Assembly: GCA_017613595.1 (NCBI GenBank)
Contig: JAGADM010000065.1
Location: 1 to 15,827, forward strand
Reading direction: 5' to 3'
Length of the DNA: 15,827 nucleotides
Origin: Lachnospiraceae bacterium
GTDB lineage: Bacteria; Bacillota_A; Clostridia; Lachnospirales; Lachnospiraceae
In this document: one piece after another, positions 6,602-13,935 of the stretch
Numbering within the stretch: position 1 is the first letter of the stretch
How the letters are laid out: each line of letters opens with the position of its first letter
The notes under the pieces: model-generated
Told to the model about the DNA's origin: nothing
The model's input: the letters and a program-made list of their open reading frames with translations, nothing else
The model's database searches: none
Program-made: the position numbers and the translations under genes

Positions 6602-7417
6602 ATGGATGAAAGATTATCGATCGTAAAAGGCTTCTATACGGAAATCGAGGAGGATACAAGGCTTCAGCGAAGCCGCCACGGACAATTGGAGTATGCGACT
6701 ACGATGGAGTATATTCACCGGTTTTTAAAGCCCGGAGACCGGATCGCCGAACTCGGCGCGGGAACCGGACGCTATTCGATCGCTCTTGCGAAGGAAGGTT
6801 ATGACGTCACTGCCGTGGAGCTTGTGGAGAAGAACCTTGAGGTGCTTCGAAAGAATGCGGAAGCGCTGTTTGGAAAGACACCGGCAGCGGAGGGACCGCA
6901 ACTTCAGGCGCTGCAGGGAGACGCGACCGATCTTGCCGCATTGCCGGACGAGTCGTTCGACATGACGCTTTCCCTCGGACCGATGTACCATCTTTATGAT
7001 CCCGCCGACGTCCGTAAAGCGATCCGCGAGGCACTTCGGGTCACAAAAAAGGGCGGAGTCGTAATTACCGCATTTCTCTCCGTATACGCGATTCTTTTTG
7101 ACAACTATCTGAAGGAAACGCTGCATGACGGAATGGAAGAGAACTTTGATGAGCAGTACCGCACGAGACATTATGCGGAGCAGCTGTTCACGGGTTACGA
7201 CATTACTGAATTTGAGGAATTATTTCGGAACGAGCCGGTCGAGCATCTCACGACGGCGGCCGCCGACACCGTACTCGAGCTGGCGGAAGACCGTACGGAT
7301 TTTTCGATGAACGACGAGGCGTTTTCGGAATTCCTTCGATACCACCTGGCAACCTGCGAAAAGCGGGAATTGCTGGGGGCATCGAGCCATCTGCTGTACA
7401 TTTGCCGTAAGAAATAA
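6602..7417 (+). CDS. Class I SAM-dependent methyltransferase
   Basis: A 271-residue cytoplasmic enzyme of the UbiE/Methyltransf_25 type. Motif I is IAELGAGTGRYS (residues 48-59), the ribose-binding acid follows in TAVEL (E73), then GDATDL (106-111) and motif IV FDMTLSLGPMYHL (119-131). RVTKKGGVVITAF is the post-strand motif. The C-terminal third (about 165-271) is acidic and helical and probably forms the substrate lid. ATG 6602 is chosen because AAGGAG lies about 8 nt before it; an in-frame ATG at 6578 and a TTG at 6422 lack a ribosome binding site. It sits downstream of a leader ORF and terminator, suggesting induced expression. The substrate (small molecule, rRNA or other) is not evident. 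The phosphatase gene follows 45 nt later. Confidence 0.85.
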   Translation: MDERLSIVKGFYTEIEEDTRLQRSRHGQLEYATTMEYIHRFLKPGDRIAELGAGTGRYSIALAKEGYDVTAVELVEKNLEVLRKNAEALFGKTPAAEGPQLQALQGDATDLAALPDESFDMTLSLGPMYHLYDPADVRKAIREALRVTKKGGVVITAFLSVYAILFDNYLKETLHDGMEENFDEQYRTRHYAEQLFTGYDITEFEELFRNEPVEHLTTAAADTVLELAEDRTDFSMNDEAFSEFLRYHLATCEKRELLGASSHLLYICRKK

Positions 7418-7427
7418 TAAGATAGAA

Positions 7428-7449
7428 CCGGTTATGGGGGTATAACCGG
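7428..7449 (+). other. Hairpin between methyltransferase and phosphatase genes
   Basis: CCGGTTAT (7428-7435) and ATAACCGG (7442-7449) form a perfect 8-bp stem with a GGGGGT loop. It sits 2 nt before the GGGAGG ribosome binding site of the next gene and has no T-tail. It is more likely an mRNA-stability or translation element than a terminator. Confidence 0.45.
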
Positions 7450-7462
7450 GCGGGAGGAATAT

Positions 7463-8557
7463 ATGAGTAAACTGACCATGCCGGATTACAAAAACTGTAT
7501 TGCAAACCTGCCGAACTCAATTCTCAAGAAGTTCGGCGCGGAGCCTGTCGGAGATACGTTGCCGCTTTTAGATCCGTATCTTGAAAAGGATTATGAAAAT
7601 ATCATCGTAATCCTTCTCGACGGGATGGGAAAGGTTATTATGGAGAGGCATCTTGAAGAAGATGGGGCGTTTCGGTCGCATCTTGCGGGAATCTATAAGT
7701 CAACCTTTCTTTCCACAACCGTTGCGGCGACGACTTCCATGATGTCGGGACTTCAGCCGTGTGAACACGGCTGGCTCGGGTGGGACTGCTACTATCCGCA
7801 GGTTGATAAGAACGTTACCGTATTTCTGAACGTCGAGCAGGGAACCGATACTCCGGCGGCCGATTATAATATCGCGTGGACCGTGACGCCTTATGAGAAC
7901 GTTACGAACCGCATTAAGAGGTTCGGCGGGCAGGCATACCTGACGGCGCCGTTTCTGGATCCTGAATTAAACACTTTCGGGAAGATTTGCGGCAGTATCC
8001 GCGGATATTGCGCAAAGCCCGGAAAGAAGTATGTTTACGCGTACTGGAACCAGCCGGATGGACTTCTGCACCGTAACGGATGCGGCTCCGGCGAGGTACA
8101 TGAGAACATGAAGGAACTGGAGGCGGAGGTTGCGAAGCTGGCAGCAGACATACCGGATTCTCTGATCATTGTTACCGCGGACCATGGCCACATCGATAAC
8201 GAACAGGTTATGATCCGGGATTATCCGCAGCTGACGGAGTGTCTCGAGCACCTGCCTTCGTTGGAGCCTCGCGTGCTGAATCTGTTCGTAAAGCCGGGAA
8301 AGGAAGACTTCTTTATAAGCGAGTTCAACCGCCTCTTCGGAGACCGGTTTGAGTTGCTCCCGACGGAAGAGGTAATCGCGAGGAACCTGCTCGGAACGGG
8401 TAAGCACCATCCGATGTTCCGTTCCATGCTCGGCAATTACATCGCGATAGCAACCAGAGACTTATCCATTATGACGGTTGAGGAAGCGTTCATATCGATG
8501 CACGGAAGCCTGACTGAGGACGAAATGCTGATCCCGCTGATCGTGTTCGAGACCTGA
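7463..8557 (+). CDS. Alkaline-phosphatase-superfamily phosphodiesterase/phosphatase
   Basis: A 364-residue protein without signal peptide, of the type I phosphodiesterase/nucleotide pyrophosphatase fold. The first metal site begins at LLDGMG (D53); the nucleophile threonine lies in FLSTTVAATTSMMSG (T85 or T86). The second Asp/His pair is in QPDGLLHRNG (about 197-206), TADHGHI supplies the next Asp-His-x-His, and the last His is in SMHGSL near the C-terminus. All expected metal ligands therefore appear present. GGGAGG lies 5 nt before the ATG. It probably shares a transcript with the methyltransferase and is closed by the terminator at 8605. It likely cleaves a phosphomonoester or phosphodiester in the cytoplasm; the substrate is unknown. 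Confidence 0.85.
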   Translation: MSKLTMPDYKNCIANLPNSILKKFGAEPVGDTLPLLDPYLEKDYENIIVILLDGMGKVIMERHLEEDGAFRSHLAGIYKSTFLSTTVAATTSMMSGLQPCEHGWLGWDCYYPQVDKNVTVFLNVEQGTDTPAADYNIAWTVTPYENVTNRIKRFGGQAYLTAPFLDPELNTFGKICGSIRGYCAKPGKKYVYAYWNQPDGLLHRNGCGSGEVHENMKELEAEVAKLAADIPDSLIIVTADHGHIDNEQVMIRDYPQLTECLEHLPSLEPRVLNLFVKPGKEDFFISEFNRLFGDRFELLPTEEVIARNLLGTGKHHPMFRSMLGNYIAIATRDLSIMTVEEAFISMHGSLTEDEMLIPLIVFET

Positions 8558-8604
8558 TTTGAGATTCAAGAATAGCCGTCAAAACCAGACAGATACAGGA
8601 AAAG

Positions 8605-8640
8605 CACTGCCAAATAACTATTTCTTTGGCAGTGTTTTTC
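8605..8640 (+). terminator. Intrinsic terminator after the phosphatase gene
   Basis: A perfect 10-bp stem, CACTGCCAAA (8605-8614) with TTTGGCAGTG (8625-8634), has a 10-nt loop and is followed by TTTTTC. The T-tail directly abuts the extended -10 element of the next promoter. Confidence 0.9.
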
Positions 8641-8649
8641 TGTTATAAT
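8641..8649 (+). promoter_or_regulatory. Extended -10 promoter of the permease/radical SAM operon
   Basis: TGtTATAAT (8641-8649) is a perfect extended -10. The -35 position at 17-nt spacing (8621-8626, TTTCTT) is weak and falls inside the upstream terminator stem-loop, so the two elements share DNA. It is about 70 nt before the permease start codon. Confidence 0.6.
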
Positions 8650-8716
8650 GAAGGGAAATAAAGCCGTATCCCGGAAGGGAAAAGGCTTCGATACATATGG
8701 ACGGCATGAGGATGAT

Positions 8717-9871
8717 ATGAAGAAGAAATCGGTCTTTACGGCTTCCGCGATCGTAGCCGGAAACGGCATCGGAAGCGGGGTTATGGCAATTCCCTATTTT
8801 GTTTCGAAAACGGGCGTTGCAGGCGGAGTGATCGCATTTGCCGCCGCTTATGCGACGAGCGTTTTACTGCACCTGATGATTGCCCAGATTCTTCTTAACA
8901 CGGGAGAGACAGCCGACATTCTGAGTTCCTTTAACCGGTATCTGTTCCGGGGGAAGTTCAAGAATGTTTTAAAGATATCGTTCTTTCTGATCATGGTGGT
9001 GGTTTTGGAGACCAACCTGGCGGCATATATTTCGGGCGCTGCCGAGATATCGTCGGAATTCGTTCCGGATATCCCGGGGCGCGCGCTCGGCGCAGTGTTT
9101 TATATTGTGGCGGCGGTTGTCGTACTGTTCGGACTCCGTGCGATCTGCATCAGCGAAAAAATAACCGTGAGCATTATGGGGGCAATCCTCCTGGCCGCGG
9201 TGATCTTTTCGGTACAAAACTTCAATCCGTCCGCCCGGATCGGAATCGGGATCGGGGACGGCGCGGGAATCGGCAGGCTGGCGGCAACGTTCAGTATGAT
9301 CATGTTCTCATTTTCCGCCATATTCGCGGTGCCGCAGGTAATCGAATGTCTCGATCATGATGCGGAAAAGGTGCGGAAATCCGTCTTTCTCGGCTTATTG
9401 ATGAATCTCATCATCTCGGCGGTAGTCACGTTCTGCGCGGTGATCACTTCAAAAGAAGTGACCGAAGTCGCCATCGTCGGATGGGCGGAAGCGGTCGGAG
9501 GGGTCATCCGGATACTCGGATCGGCATTTATTCTCCTTGCGATGTTTACGTCGTATTGGTCGATCGGTCTTGCAACGACCGAGATGATTTCAAGCCAGAC
9601 GAAGAAAACGTTCGGGCTCAGTTTCGTGCTTGCCACGGTTCCGGCCCTGCTGCTGACGTTCTTCCTGCCGGGCGGATTTATGGAATATATGAAAATCGCG
9701 GGAGGTGCCGTCGCGGTCATCATCTCGCTTATGGTTATCCCGGCTTACCGGATCTGTACGAAGGGAAAGGACAATACGGTAATGACTCGGGCGGAGGCTT
9801 CCGAAATCACGGTTGCGGTTGTATTTGTCATGTATCTGATCATGGCTGTCGGATCGATGATTTCTGTTTAG
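8717..9871 (+). CDS. Aromatic/hydroxy amino acid permease (HAAAP-like)
   Basis: A 384-residue integral membrane protein with about 11 hydrophobic segments. The first helix carries GNGIGSGVMAIPYF (residues 15-28), the glycine-rich substrate/ion site typical of the APC/HAAAP superfamily (bacterial Trp/Tyr/Ser/Thr symporters and the Aa_trans group). It probably imports an amino acid by ion symport; which one cannot be read. ATG 8717 is used because GAGG lies 5 nt upstream; the earlier in-frame ATG at 8648 overlaps the -10 element. Its TAG stop is embedded in the AGGAGG ribosome binding site of the first radical SAM gene, giving an 8-nt gap and strongly suggesting one transcript. Transport could supply substrate to the enzymes that follow. 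Confidence 0.82.
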   Translation: MKKKSVFTASAIVAGNGIGSGVMAIPYFVSKTGVAGGVIAFAAAYATSVLLHLMIAQILLNTGETADILSSFNRYLFRGKFKNVLKISFFLIMVVVLETNLAAYISGAAEISSEFVPDIPGRALGAVFYIVAAVVVLFGLRAICISEKITVSIMGAILLAAVIFSVQNFNPSARIGIGIGDGAGIGRLAATFSMIMFSFSAIFAVPQVIECLDHDAEKVRKSVFLGLLMNLIISAVVTFCAVITSKEVTEVAIVGWAEAVGGVIRILGSAFILLAMFTSYWSIGLATTEMISSQTKKTFGLSFVLATVPALLLTFFLPGGFMEYMKIAGGAVAVIISLMVIPAYRICTKGKDNTVMTRAEASEITVAVVFVMYLIMAVGSMISV

Positions 9872-9879
9872 GAGGGTTT

Positions 9880-11253
9880 ATGAAGATAGCGCTTCTTTCT
9901 CCCGCAGGTGCGATGCACCGTTACAACGGAATGTTTCATAAGGGGCTTCACTATGCGCCGATCACGCTGGCGCTGCTCGCGGCGCTTGTGCCCGCGGAGC
10001 TGAACGCGGAGGTCGTGATCTATGATGAAACCGCGGAGGCAATCCCGCTTGATACCGATGCAGACGTAATCGCGATCACCTGTATTACGGGTACGTCCTC
10101 GCGGTGCTACCGTTATGCCGACTATTTCCGAAGCCTCGGAAAGAAGGTGCTGCTCGGGGGTGTGCATCCGTCGCTTGCGCCCGACGAGGCAGCACAGCAT
10201 GCGGATGCCGTGCTTGTCGGACTCGGCGAGAAAACGTTTCCGCAGGCGCTTTTAGATATCCGCGACGGCTGCTTAAAGCCGATGTACCGGGGCGACGGCT
10301 GCGTGGATATCGCCAACCGTCCTCTGCCGCGGAAGGATCTTTTAAAGAAAGAAAAATACATCACGCTCAACACGGTGGAAGCGGTCCGCGGATGCAATCA
10401 TTCCTGCACGTTCTGCGCCTATCCGGCTGCATTCGGCCGGCGCGTGATCACGCGGCCCGTGGAGGACGTTATCGCGGAAATCAAAACGTTCAAAGGAAAG
10501 CCGGTAATCTTTCCGGATGTGAATCTGATTGCGGATATGAAGTACGCGAAGGAACTGTTCACGGCGATGATCCCTTTGAAGAAATGGTGGTTCGGATTGA
10601 CGACGACAGCCATCGGCCAGAACGACGAGATGCTCGACATTTTCAAGAAAAGCGGCTGCAAAGGCCTTCTGGTCGGATTTGAATCGGTCAACCAGGAGAC
10701 GCAGAAGAGCATCCATAAGGGCGTCAACCGCGTCAGCGAATATAAGGAACTGATGAAGAAGCTTCATAAGAAGGGCATCATGGTAATGGGCTGCTTCGCA
10801 TTCGGCGCCGATGAAGACGGTCCGGACGTATTTCAGCGCACGGTCGATCTGTGCATTGAAGCGAAGATCGATCTGCCGAGATTCTCCATCATCACGCCGT
10901 TTCCGGGAACGGAGTTCTATCGGGAACTCGAAGAGCAGGGCCGCATCATTGAGCGGGATTACGCCATGTACGATGTGGAACACTGCGTGTATAAGCCCAA
11001 GCAGATGACCAAGGAGGAGCTGGAAGCCGGGATCGCATGGGCATGGAAAAAAGCCTATTCGTGGAAGAATATTTTCCGGAGGCTGGATCTCACAAAGATA
11101 CGGACCATCAAGAGCGTCTATATGCTCGTAAACATCGGCTACCGCAAATACGCGAAGGAGTTTGAGATCTTCGGCGCCGACGTCATGGCGGACAACTCGG
11201 ATATCCCGGAGGTGAAAAGGGATGAAAATACTGTTTCTGACGCCGTACGATAA
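9880..11253 (+). CDS. B12-binding-type radical SAM enzyme, paralog 1
   Basis: A 457-residue protein. Residues 1-140 form a Rossmann-like cobalamin-binding-type domain (MKIALLSPAG start; GGVHPSLAPDEA from residue 93; VLVGLGE). The radical SAM core has the cluster motif C172-x3-C176-x2-C179 in RGCNHSCTFC, then RPVEDVIAEI, FPDVNLIADMKYAKELF and GCKGLLVGFESVN. The family performs radical methylations, cyclisations or C-C bond formation using a 4Fe-4S cluster, SAM and often cobalamin. The B12 domain lacks the classical DxHxxG, as many enzymes of this class do. The C-terminus has a basic/aromatic stretch (VNIGYRKYAKE) and an acidic tail. AGGAGG overlaps the permease stop; its own last 32 nt overlap paralog 2. 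The substrate is unknown. Confidence 0.88.
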   Translation: MKIALLSPAGAMHRYNGMFHKGLHYAPITLALLAALVPAELNAEVVIYDETAEAIPLDTDADVIAITCITGTSSRCYRYADYFRSLGKKVLLGGVHPSLAPDEAAQHADAVLVGLGEKTFPQALLDIRDGCLKPMYRGDGCVDIANRPLPRKDLLKKEKYITLNTVEAVRGCNHSCTFCAYPAAFGRRVITRPVEDVIAEIKTFKGKPVIFPDVNLIADMKYAKELFTAMIPLKKWWFGLTTTAIGQNDEMLDIFKKSGCKGLLVGFESVNQETQKSIHKGVNRVSEYKELMKKLHKKGIMVMGCFAFGADEDGPDVFQRTVDLCIEAKIDLPRFSIITPFPGTEFYRELEEQGRIIERDYAMYDVEHCVYKPKQMTKEELEAGIAWAWKKAYSWKNIFRRLDLTKIRTIKSVYMLVNIGYRKYAKEFEIFGADVMADNSDIPEVKRDENTVSDAVR

Positions 11254-12526
11254 CAACTACCGGTATCGGAGCGCCTTCTCGAAATCGCTCAGTTACATGC
11301 CGCTCACGATGCCGTACCTTGCGGCTTTGACGCCGGAGGAGTATCATGCGGAGTTCCTTGCGGTCGATGAGGGAGTTCAGAAGGTCAGCTATGAGAAACT
11401 GGAGCCCTATGATATCGTGGCAATCACGGCTGTGACCTCCTCGGTGAAAAGGGGATATGAGCTCGCGGAGCTGTTCCGGCGAAGGGGCAGCTACATCGTC
11501 ATGGGAGGGCACCACGTAACTCTCTTGCCGGACGAGGCGGCGCAGTACGCCGACACGGTGCTGACCGGCCCGGCCGACAGAGTCTGGCGCGAGTTTATCA
11601 CGGACTATGCGAACGGAGCACCGAAGAAACGGTACGACGGGCAGCCGTGCGATATCGGTACGGTCAATGTAATCCCCAAACGGGAGTTGATGGCAAAGCG
11701 CAAGTACATCGGCGTTCCTACGGTCATCGCGAATTTCGGCTGTACGAACAAATGCGAATTCTGCGTGATCAACTCGTTCTGGGGCGGACGCCACACGATG
11801 CGGAAGGTGGAGGATGTCATCGAAGAGATCCGCTCGCTCAAAAAGAAACGGATCCTTTTCCTCGATCCGTCGCCGACTTCCAACCGCGTGTACGCGAAGG
11901 CTTTTTACGAGGCACTGATCCCGCTTAAGATCAAGTGGGCGGGGCTTTGCACGACCGACATTTACAAAGACGAAGAACTCTTTGACCTGATGATCCGAAG
12001 CGGCTGTATCGGAATACTGATGGGCTTTGAGACGTTCAGTGAGGAGAGCCTTCGGGAGAGCAACAAGCGGAACACGGTTGAACAGTACAAGGCCGTGGTG
12101 GAGAAGTTTCACCAAAACGGTGTAACAATCCTCGGAACCTTCATGATCGGATTTGACGGGGACACGCGCGAGTCCATACGGAAAATGCCCGACTATATTG
12201 AGGAGATCGGAGTGGATATTCCGCGTTTTGCTATTCTCACGCCGTACCCGAACACGCCGACATTCGAGCGGCTTTCCGCGGAGGGGCGCATCCTTTCCCG
12301 CGACTGGAACGACTATGACAGCATCCATGCGGTCTTTCAGCCGAAGAACTGCACGCAGCGTGAACTGGAGGAAATGCTTGCGGAGGTTTCCAACGAATGC
12401 TACACCTTCCGGCGGATCCGCAGGAGAGCTCTTAAGAATAAATACGGCGGATTGATCAAGTTTGCCGTCAATATCGGATTCCGCATGTACAACAAAAAGG
12501 TTGCGAAGACGCTTGCAAAACACTGA
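11222..12526 (+). CDS. B12-binding-type radical SAM enzyme, paralog 2
   Basis: A 434-residue paralog of the flanking genes. N-terminal B12-type domain: MKILFLTPYDNN, ITAVTSSVKRGYELAELF, MGGHHVTLLPDEA (94-106) and VLTGPADR, where an acidic GEGE-like loop is expected. Cluster motif C174-x3-C178-x2-C181 in FGCTNKCEFC, followed by RKVEDVIEEI, FLDPSPTSNRVYAKAFYEALIPLK and GCIGILMGFETF. The barrel ends with RFAILTPYPNTPTF. The C-terminal tail is basic and aromatic (RRIRRRALKNKYGG, then FAVNIGFRMYNKK), echoing paralog 1. The ATG at 11222 has GGAGGTG upstream and starts inside the 3' end of paralog 1, so translation is probably coupled. Role inferred only from family: methyl transfer or radical C-C chemistry on an unknown substrate. 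Confidence 0.88.
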   Translation: MKILFLTPYDNNYRYRSAFSKSLSYMPLTMPYLAALTPEEYHAEFLAVDEGVQKVSYEKLEPYDIVAITAVTSSVKRGYELAELFRRRGSYIVMGGHHVTLLPDEAAQYADTVLTGPADRVWREFITDYANGAPKKRYDGQPCDIGTVNVIPKRELMAKRKYIGVPTVIANFGCTNKCEFCVINSFWGGRHTMRKVEDVIEEIRSLKKKRILFLDPSPTSNRVYAKAFYEALIPLKIKWAGLCTTDIYKDEELFDLMIRSGCIGILMGFETFSEESLRESNKRNTVEQYKAVVEKFHQNGVTILGTFMIGFDGDTRESIRKMPDYIEEIGVDIPRFAILTPYPNTPTFERLSAEGRILSRDWNDYDSIHAVFQPKNCTQRELEEMLAEVSNECYTFRRIRRRALKNKYGGLIKFAVNIGFRMYNKKVAKTLAKH

Positions 12527-12594
12527 TTACGGATGTCTTTGCTGCCGCAGAAAAAACGTCGTACACAGACCGTACGGGATAGAAAGGAGCAGCG

Positions 12595-13935
12595 ATGAAG
12601 ATCACATTTGTCCTCCCTGCCATCGGAAAGAAACCGGGCAGGAAATATTTGAGGAGCTGGCTGATGGAGCCGCTGACGATCGCGGTGCTGAATTCGCTTC
12701 TGCCCGAGGAGTGCGAGCGGGAGTTTTTCGATGACCGTATCGAAAGCATCAATTATGATACCAAAACGGACGTTGTTCTTCTTACCGTGGAAACGTACAC
12801 GGCGAAGCGCGCGTATTATATTTCCGAGCAGTTCCGTAAACGCGGCAAAAAAGTCGTCATGGGTGGCTATCATGTGACGCTTCTGCCCGAGGAGGCGCTC
12901 GAGCACTGTGATGCCATTATGGTAAATAACTGCGGGGACAACCTGAAGCTTCTTTTACAGGATATCGCGAACAATACCTTGAAGGAACGGTATGTCGGAA
13001 AGCCGTGTATCGATTACAAGATGGCGGACCGTTCGATCTACCGGAAGCAGGAGAAGAAATATCTGCCGGTGTCTCTGGTGGAAACCGGGCGCGGTTGCTA
13101 TCATAACTGCGAATTCTGCTCCATCGCGAAATACTACGACTCGCATTACATCCACCGGGAAGTGAGCGACATCATCGCGGAGATGAAGTCCTGTAAACAT
13201 AAGCTTTATTTCCTGGTAGATGACAGCATCTTCTCGAATAAGGATTTTGCGAGGGAACTGTTCGCTGAGATCAAGAAACTGAAGATTACGTGGACAACCC
13301 AGATTACGCTCGATATCGCGAAAGACGAAGAGACGCTCCGGCTCATGAAGGAGAGCGGCTGTGAGATGGTACTGATCGGCTTTGAGTCCATTAACAGCGG
13401 TAACCTGAAGCAGATGAACAAGGAATGGACGGCGCGGCTCGGGGAACGGGATGAACTGATCGAGAAGATCCATAAGGTCGGGATCAGCATCTATGCTTCG
13501 TTCGTGTTCGGATTTGACGAGGACACCGAGGAGAGTTTTATCAAAACGCTTGCGTTTGCGAGGAAGCATGAGTTCTTCGTTATCGCGTTCAACCATCTGC
13601 TGGCATTCCCGAACACGCCGACCTATAAGGAATTCCAGGATGAGGGCCGTCTGATCTGTGACAAATGGTGGCTGCAGGACGGATACACCTTCGGTACAAT
13701 CTCATTTGTCCCGAAACAGGTGACCGCGGAGGAGCTGCGGGCTCTGTGCCGGAAGTACAAGAAGAAGTTCTTCCGGTTCGGGTCCATTTTTAAGCGCGGC
13801 TTTACGTGCTTCAAGCGGACCAAAAAACCGTATATCAATTTTGCCTACTGGTACATCAACATCCTGTTCCATTTTGAAGTGGATAAGCGGATCGGAATCC
13901 CTGTCGGGGAAAATTTGGAGGAAACAAAGAAATGA
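12595..13935 (+). CDS. B12-binding-type radical SAM enzyme, paralog 3
   Basis: A 446-residue third paralog. B12-type domain: MKITFVLPAIGKK, LTVETYTAKRAYYISEQF, MGGYHVTLLPEEA (89-101) and IMVNNCGDN, the most altered version of the loop after the GG box. Cluster motif C168-x3-C172-x2-C175 in RGCYHNCEFC, then REVSDIIAEM, FLVDDSIFSNKDFARELF and GCEMVLIGFESIN. LLAFPNTPTYKEFQDEGR marks the barrel end. The C-terminus is rich in Lys and aromatic residues, then strongly hydrophobic (INFAYWYINILFHF), suggesting contact with membrane or a hydrophobic substrate. AAAGGAG lies 7 nt before the ATG. The 68-nt gap to paralog 2 holds no terminator or clear promoter. Its stop overlaps the next start as ATGA. 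Confidence 0.88.
   Translation: MKITFVLPAIGKKPGRKYLRSWLMEPLTIAVLNSLLPEECEREFFDDRIESINYDTKTDVVLLTVETYTAKRAYYISEQFRKRGKKVVMGGYHVTLLPEEALEHCDAIMVNNCGDNLKLLLQDIANNTLKERYVGKPCIDYKMADRSIYRKQEKKYLPVSLVETGRGCYHNCEFCSIAKYYDSHYIHREVSDIIAEMKSCKHKLYFLVDDSIFSNKDFARELFAEIKKLKITWTTQITLDIAKDEETLRLMKESGCEMVLIGFESINSGNLKQMNKEWTARLGERDELIEKIHKVGISIYASFVFGFDEDTEESFIKTLAFARKHEFFVIAFNHLLAFPNTPTYKEFQDEGRLICDKWWLQDGYTFGTISFVPKQVTAEELRALCRKYKKKFFRFGSIFKRGFTCFKRTKKPYINFAYWYINILFHFEVDKRIGIPVGENLEETKK

Noticed and set aside
8648..8716. Longer N-terminus for the amino acid permease
   Set aside because: The ATG overlaps the TATAATG of the promoter, and the added residues are polar and unlike the family; ATG 8717 begins just before the first helix.
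10342..11256. 304-codon minus-strand open frame
   Set aside because: Antisense to radical SAM paralog 1; composition typical of a shadow frame.
11183..12523. 446-codon open frame on the minus strand
   Set aside because: Antisense to radical SAM paralog 2, whose motifs are intact. The translation is Arg/His-rich with no family features, and it arises from codon bias.
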